Of a stretch of 9,300 nucleotides of DNA, positions 6,731 to 9,300 are shown piece by piece. Position 1 is the first letter of the stretch, and each line of letters begins with the position of its first letter. The DNA lies in the NCBI GenBank assembly GCA_023259575.1, contig JALRHN010000082.1:1-9300 (forward strand), written 5' to 3'. Below the pieces are notes generated by a model, which did no database searches, was not told the origin of the DNA, and saw nothing but the letters and a program-made list of their open reading frames with translations. Source of the stretch: Candidatus Kapaibacterium sp. (GTDB taxonomy: Bacteria > Bacteroidota > Ignavibacteria > Kapaibacteriales > UBA961). Made by a program: the position numbers and the translations under genes.

Positions 6731-7897
6731 TTAATCTAATGTCTCACGAATACTGTAAGCAGTATTCTGCAAAGAATTTTTAACAACTAGTTCTCCAATT
6801 AAACCAGTTGATATGAGTTGAACACCAACAATAATCATAGCAATGCCAAATAATGCCAAAGGCCTTTGGCTAATAAATGTTAGCCCCATAACCCATTCTG
6901 CAGTTAAATAGAGATTCGTCATTAATCCTGCTAATACCATCAATGAGCCAACAGTACCAAGCAAATGCAATGGCCTTTTAACATATCGAGTAGTAAAAAG
7001 TACAGTTAATAAATCTAAAAATCCCTTGAAAAAACGACTAAACCCAAATTTTGAATAGCCATATTTTCTTGCATGATGTAAAACAGGAAGTTCGGTAACT
7101 TTAAAACCTTCCCAATGGGCTAATGCAGGTAAATATCTATGCATTTCTCCATATACTTGAAGGGTTTTTACAACTTCACTTCTATAAGCCTTTAATCCAC
7201 AATTAAAATCGTGAAGTGTAATACCACTCATAGAAGATGTAACAAAATTGAAAAATCTAGATGGAATCGTTTTATGCCATGGATCATGACGCTTTTTTTT
7301 CCAGCCAGAAACCAAATCATAACCTTCTTGTATTTTTGCTAAGAGAGCTGGCAATTCATTGGGATCATCTTGTAAATCTGCATCCATTGTAAAAACATAT
7401 TCACCTAGTGCTGCTGCAAAACCGACAGCTAGTGCAGCAGATTTTCCGCAATTTCTTCTAAATCTTATGGCTTTATAATGTCTGTTTTTATGATAAATAT
7501 CCCTAATAATCTCAAATGAATTATCTGTTGAACCATCATCTATAAAGATTACTTCGTACATATTTTTCGTCATAGAAGGCAATACTTTTTCTAGCGCATT
7601 ATATAAATGAATTAATGACTCTTCTTCATTAAGTAATGGAATGATTACACTAACCATCGTAGAATATCTTGGAATATTTCTATTTCTATTGATATAGTTT
7701 TGATTTGGTTTTGCAGTTACTGTTTTACTACCAGAATCAATTGATGTAATAGCAGCTTCAACCTGTGCAATGGCAGATGTATGCAAAGCCTGATTACCAT
7801 AAGATTTTTTATGTTTATGGTGCTGATTACCTATGTCAGAATTTCGCTTTTGCTGTCCAGAAAAACGATTTTCTTGAGATGACTGCTTATTATCCAA
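6731..7897 (-). CDS. Membrane-anchored family 2 glycosyltransferase (polyprenyl-phosphate type)
   Basis: GT-A fold glycosyltransferase related to ArnC, GtrB and dolichol-phosphate mannosyltransferases, which move a sugar from a nucleotide donor to a polyprenyl-phosphate carrier at the inner membrane. Residues 82-91 read VSVIIPLLNE. Donor and metal motifs are DDGSTDNS (120-127) and DADLQDDP (172-179); acceptor-side motifs are GLKAYR (234-239), HRYLPALA (253-260) and RKYGYSKFGFSRF (277-289). Two C-terminal membrane helices (about 309-333 and 345-369) and the ending GELVVK...YSIRE are typical of the subgroup. The first 80 residues are an unusual low-complexity, Q/N/S/K-rich extension. The start is TTG at 7897 with AAGGA 8 bases upstream; the alternative ATG at 7657 would give a 308-residue catalytic core with a poor ribosome site. 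Its product probably feeds envelope glycan or lipid modification; the sugar cannot be read from the sequence. dxs downstream helps make the carrier lipid (inference). Confidence 0.93.
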   Translation of the reverse strand: MDNKQSSQENRFSGQQKRNSDIGNQHHKHKKSYGNQALHTSAIAQVEAAITSIDSGSKTVTAKPNQNYINRNRNIPRYSTMVSVIIPLLNEEESLIHLYNALEKVLPSMTKNMYEVIFIDDGSTDNSFEIIRDIYHKNRHYKAIRFRRNCGKSAALAVGFAAALGEYVFTMDADLQDDPNELPALLAKIQEGYDLVSGWKKKRHDPWHKTIPSRFFNFVTSSMSGITLHDFNCGLKAYRSEVVKTLQVYGEMHRYLPALAHWEGFKVTELPVLHHARKYGYSKFGFSRFFKGFLDLLTVLFTTRYVKRPLHLLGTVGSLMVLAGLMTNLYLTAEWVMGLTFISQRPLALFGIAMIIVGVQLISTGLIGELVVKNSLQNTAYSIRETLD

Positions 7898-7905
7898 GAA
7901 AAGTG

Positions 7906-7910
7906 TCCTT
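7906..7910 (-). promoter_or_regulatory. Ribosome binding site that decides the TTG start of the glycosyltransferase
   Basis: AAGGA on the minus strand with 8 bases before the TTG at 7897. It is one of only two clear Shine-Dalgarno sites in the window, and it favours the long 388-residue form over the internal ATG at 7657. Confidence 0.6.
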
Positions 7911-7928
7911 ATTCAGTATTATTGAATA
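7910..7928 (-). repeat. Inverted repeat next to the glycosyltransferase ribosome site
   Basis: TATTCA (minus strand, 7923-7928) pairs with TGAATA (7910-7915) over a 7-base loop. The stem touches the AAGGA at 7906-7910, so if folded it could affect translation initiation. It is only six base pairs, mostly AT, so chance occurrence is possible. Confidence 0.35.
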
Positions 7929-7941
7929 TCATCACATACAT

Positions 7942-7962
7942 TATACATCAATACGATGTATA
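7942..7962. repeat. Perfect 8-bp inverted repeat in the hslO-glycosyltransferase gap
   Basis: TATACATC (7942-7949) and GATGTATA (7955-7962) are exact reverse complements around a 5-base spacer. No T-tract follows on either strand, so it is not an intrinsic terminator. It could be an operator for a dimeric regulator or a leader hairpin of the glycosyltransferase transcript. The pairing is certain; the function is not known. Confidence 0.5.
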
Positions 7963-8006
7963 TCTAAAATCTCTTAGTCAAATTACACGTTATAAAAGTG
8001 AGAATC

Positions 8007-8037
8007 AAAGAAAAACAATGAAGTAATAATGAACTTC
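8007..8037 (-). terminator. Weak possible terminator after hslO
   Basis: On the minus strand GAAGT (8033-8037) pairs with ACTTC (8020-8024) across 8 bases, followed by a T-rich run, TTGTTTTTCTTT (8007-8018). The stem has only five base pairs, so termination would be partial at best. It begins 13 bases after the hslO stop. Confidence 0.3.
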
Positions 8038-8049
8038 CATTTAATACTA

Positions 8050-8931
8050 CTAAAAAGAAGATAGCATTATTGCAAAATCTTCCTCAGCTAAATAATACTT
8101 TGAATTACAGTATTGACAAATCAGCTCATGTTGCTGTTCATTTTTCATAGATTCTATTTCTGTTTTTCCTAATGCTATTAGATTGTCCATAAATTTTTTC
8201 AAAGAGCATCTACAGAAAAAATCGACAGGTGTATTATTAACAATATCTATCTCAAAAGGCATTGCTTGTTTTAAAATTTCTTCAGGAGAATATCCATCAT
8301 CCAATAATTCTTCTATTGAAGGCAAATCCTCGATTGATCTTTGCACCTCTACAATTTCTGAGATACTAGCCCCTGGCATTGCTTGGACTATAATGCCACC
8401 ACAATGTTCAATTTCTGCATTATCATTAATTGTTGTTCCTAAATTGACACTAGTTACTATTTGTTCTGACTGTTCAAAATACGAGGCTAATTCTGAACTG
8501 ATATCACCTTTCACCAAGCTTATAATCCCTGTAACAGTATCTGACTTATCATATAAAACTTTAGAAACTTTAAAGAAACCTTTTCCTAAAACTTCTGATA
8601 ATGTTTGTGGCATTGGGGCATGTTGATTAATTGTTGCATAGCCACGGACCTCTCCAACTTGTAATGCTTCTGCAAATAATGTTCTTACATTACCCGAACC
8701 CTCAACTTGCACTATCACTCTTTCTTCTCCTTTAAGAAAAGAAGAAAGTAATACTGCTGAGGCCATTGTTTTACCTAATAGATATGATGATATTGGGTCT
8801 AATTGATGTTTCTCAACTGCACTTTTAACTGATAAAGAGATATTAGTTGCTGCAGCTCGAAACATTCCATTTCGGGACATGACTCTTACTACTCTGTCTC
8901 TGTGCTGATATTGTTTTTTTAATGTATTCAT
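8050..8931 (-). CDS. hslO: Hsp33 redox-regulated chaperone
   Basis: Cytosolic holdase chaperone that is inactive with zinc bound to four reduced cysteines. Oxidants or bleach, with heat, activate it by disulphide formation and unfolding of the C-terminal switch. The 293-residue chain matches the family length. The N-terminal substrate-binding domain shows DRVVRVMSRNGMFRAAATN (12-30), LLGKTMASAVLLSSFLKG (51-68) and IVQVEGSGNVRTLFAEA (73-89). The redox switch is complete: C-x-C at C240/C242 (FFCRCS) and C-x-x-C at C272/C275 (CQYC), with 29 residues between the pairs, inside the normal range. The ATG at 8931 is chosen because the conserved RVVR strand needs residues before the next Met (M18); no Shine-Dalgarno is seen. 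It is divergent from the lipoprotein gene and 152 bases upstream of the glycosyltransferase gene, with a weak terminator-like hairpin between, so it may be mostly monocistronic. Confidence 0.97.
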   Translation of the reverse strand: MNTLKKQYQHRDRVVRVMSRNGMFRAAATNISLSVKSAVEKHQLDPISSYLLGKTMASAVLLSSFLKGEERVIVQVEGSGNVRTLFAEALQVGEVRGYATINQHAPMPQTLSEVLGKGFFKVSKVLYDKSDTVTGIISLVKGDISSELASYFEQSEQIVTSVNLGTTINDNAEIEHCGGIIVQAMPGASISEIVEVQRSIEDLPSIEELLDDGYSPEEILKQAMPFEIDIVNNTPVDFFCRCSLKKFMDNLIALGKTEIESMKNEQQHELICQYCNSKYYLAEEDFAIMLSSF

Positions 8932-9024
8932 ACAATAGATAAGTAAATGGTAAATCGAAGATTTGGCATAATTACTGCGCGTGAAACAATATCAATTATT
9001 AACAATACATGATGTGCATATATC
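8932..9024. promoter_or_regulatory. Divergent intergenic region, presumed promoters of hslO and the lipoprotein gene
   Basis: These 93 bases separate two outward-facing genes, so they must hold or lie near start signals for both. The best plus-strand candidate is TTGGCA (8963-8968) with a poor -10 (CAATAT, 18 bases on, at 8987-8992). The minus strand has TTGATA at 8988-8993 with a TAATTA 15 bases on (8967-8972), which is too close to be convincing. No strong -10/-35 pair is visible in either direction, so the region call rests on gene layout. Confidence 0.35.
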
Positions 9025-9300
9025 ATGAAACTTAAGAATTCACAGCCTTTTGATTATACTATGCTATTTACTCTAGCAATCTTTCTATATATAGCTTGTA
9101 TATGTTCTGGTTGCACTTCAGTTTTTCATAATGGTATATCAAATACTGCTTATTTCAAAAATAAGGATACATTACTTCACATATCCTTCTGTATTGGCGA
9201 CGGTGTGCTGGAGTTTTTTTCATACTCAAATAAAATTTATTCTTCCTCTATCATGTCTCCCAGAAAAATTCGCGCTATGCACATGTTTCTGGAAACCATT
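9025..9300 (+). CDS. Predicted lipoprotein, N-terminal part only (3' end outside window)
   Basis: Ninety-two codons run open from ATG 9025 to the right edge. An in-frame TGA at 9010-9012 with no start codon between makes 9025 the first possible start. The N-terminus reads MKLKNSQPFDYTM, then a hydrophobic stretch (14-26) ending ICSGC-TS, so Cys30 is the likely lipidated residue. The box has Cys at -3 instead of the usual Leu/Val/Ile, with Ser at -2 and Gly at -1 as expected; relaxed lipoboxes are common in Bacteroidota-like lineages. The following 62 residues (for example ISFCIGDGVLEFFSYSNKIYSS, and MSPRKIRAMHMFL) match no family I know. No Shine-Dalgarno is seen. It is the only plus-strand gene, divergent from hslO. 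That it is coding is likely; the function is unknown. Confidence 0.72.
   Translation, partial: MKLKNSQPFDYTMLFTLAIFLYIACICSGCTSVFHNGISNTAYFKNKDTLLHISFCIGDGVLEFFSYSNKIYSSSIMSPRKIRAMHMFLETI

Noticed and set aside
7765..7977. Plus-strand open frame of 70 codons across the glycosyltransferase start
   Set aside because: It overlaps the N-terminal extension and leader of the glycosyltransferase gene, has no ribosome site and no recognisable product.
8183..8626. Plus-strand open frame of 147 codons
   Set aside because: It is antisense to hslO, whose conserved zinc cysteines and domains are clearly encoded on the minus strand.

Overview
The window is AT-rich bacterial DNA with tightly packed genes. 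Six of seven genes lie on the minus strand, and both outermost genes run off the window edges. Three things point to the Fibrobacteres-Chlorobi-Bacteroidetes side of the tree. The first is a surface protein with an N-terminal 'RTLSLQG...SAPYSL' module, familiar from Bacteroidota, Ignavibacteria and Kapabacteria-type genomes. The second is a small outer-membrane barrel protein. The third is that most genes lack a clear Shine-Dalgarno site. A low-GC Chlorobiota, Ignavibacteria or Kapabacteria relative is a reasonable guess, but it is inference from style, not a marker-gene placement.

Layout from the right edge, in the direction of minus-strand transcription. At 9025-9300 (+) is the start of a lipoprotein gene, divergent from its neighbour. 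hslO (Hsp33 redox chaperone) is at 8050-8931. A 152-base leader with two hairpins follows, then a membrane-anchored family 2 glycosyltransferase (6731-7897) that starts at TTG behind a good ribosome binding site. After 18 bases comes a predicted outer-membrane beta-barrel protein (5972-6712). Next are a long aldo/keto reductase (4430-5914) and dxs (2451-4358), the first enzyme of the MEP isoprenoid pathway. A strong intrinsic terminator at 2390-2427 closes this run. Beyond it, from 2211 down to the left edge, is a secreted repeat protein with 737 codons visible and its C-terminus outside the window.

How the genes may fit together (inference). dxs supplies isoprenoid units, including those for the polyprenyl-phosphate carrier that ArnC/GtrB/DPM-like glycosyltransferases use. 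The glycosyltransferase, barrel protein, lipoprotein and repeat protein all concern the cell envelope. The glycosyltransferase to dxs run could be one transcript, since no terminator is visible inside it; hslO may be partly separated from it.

The most notable object is the surface protein: about 36 consecutive degenerate 14-20-residue units built around I-x-G-G-x-x-N, resembling trimeric-adhesin (YadA head) beta-roll coils. I saw no CRISPR array, tRNA, rRNA, insertion sequence, phage gene or defence cassette. I cannot support a claim of a wholly new multi-gene system here.
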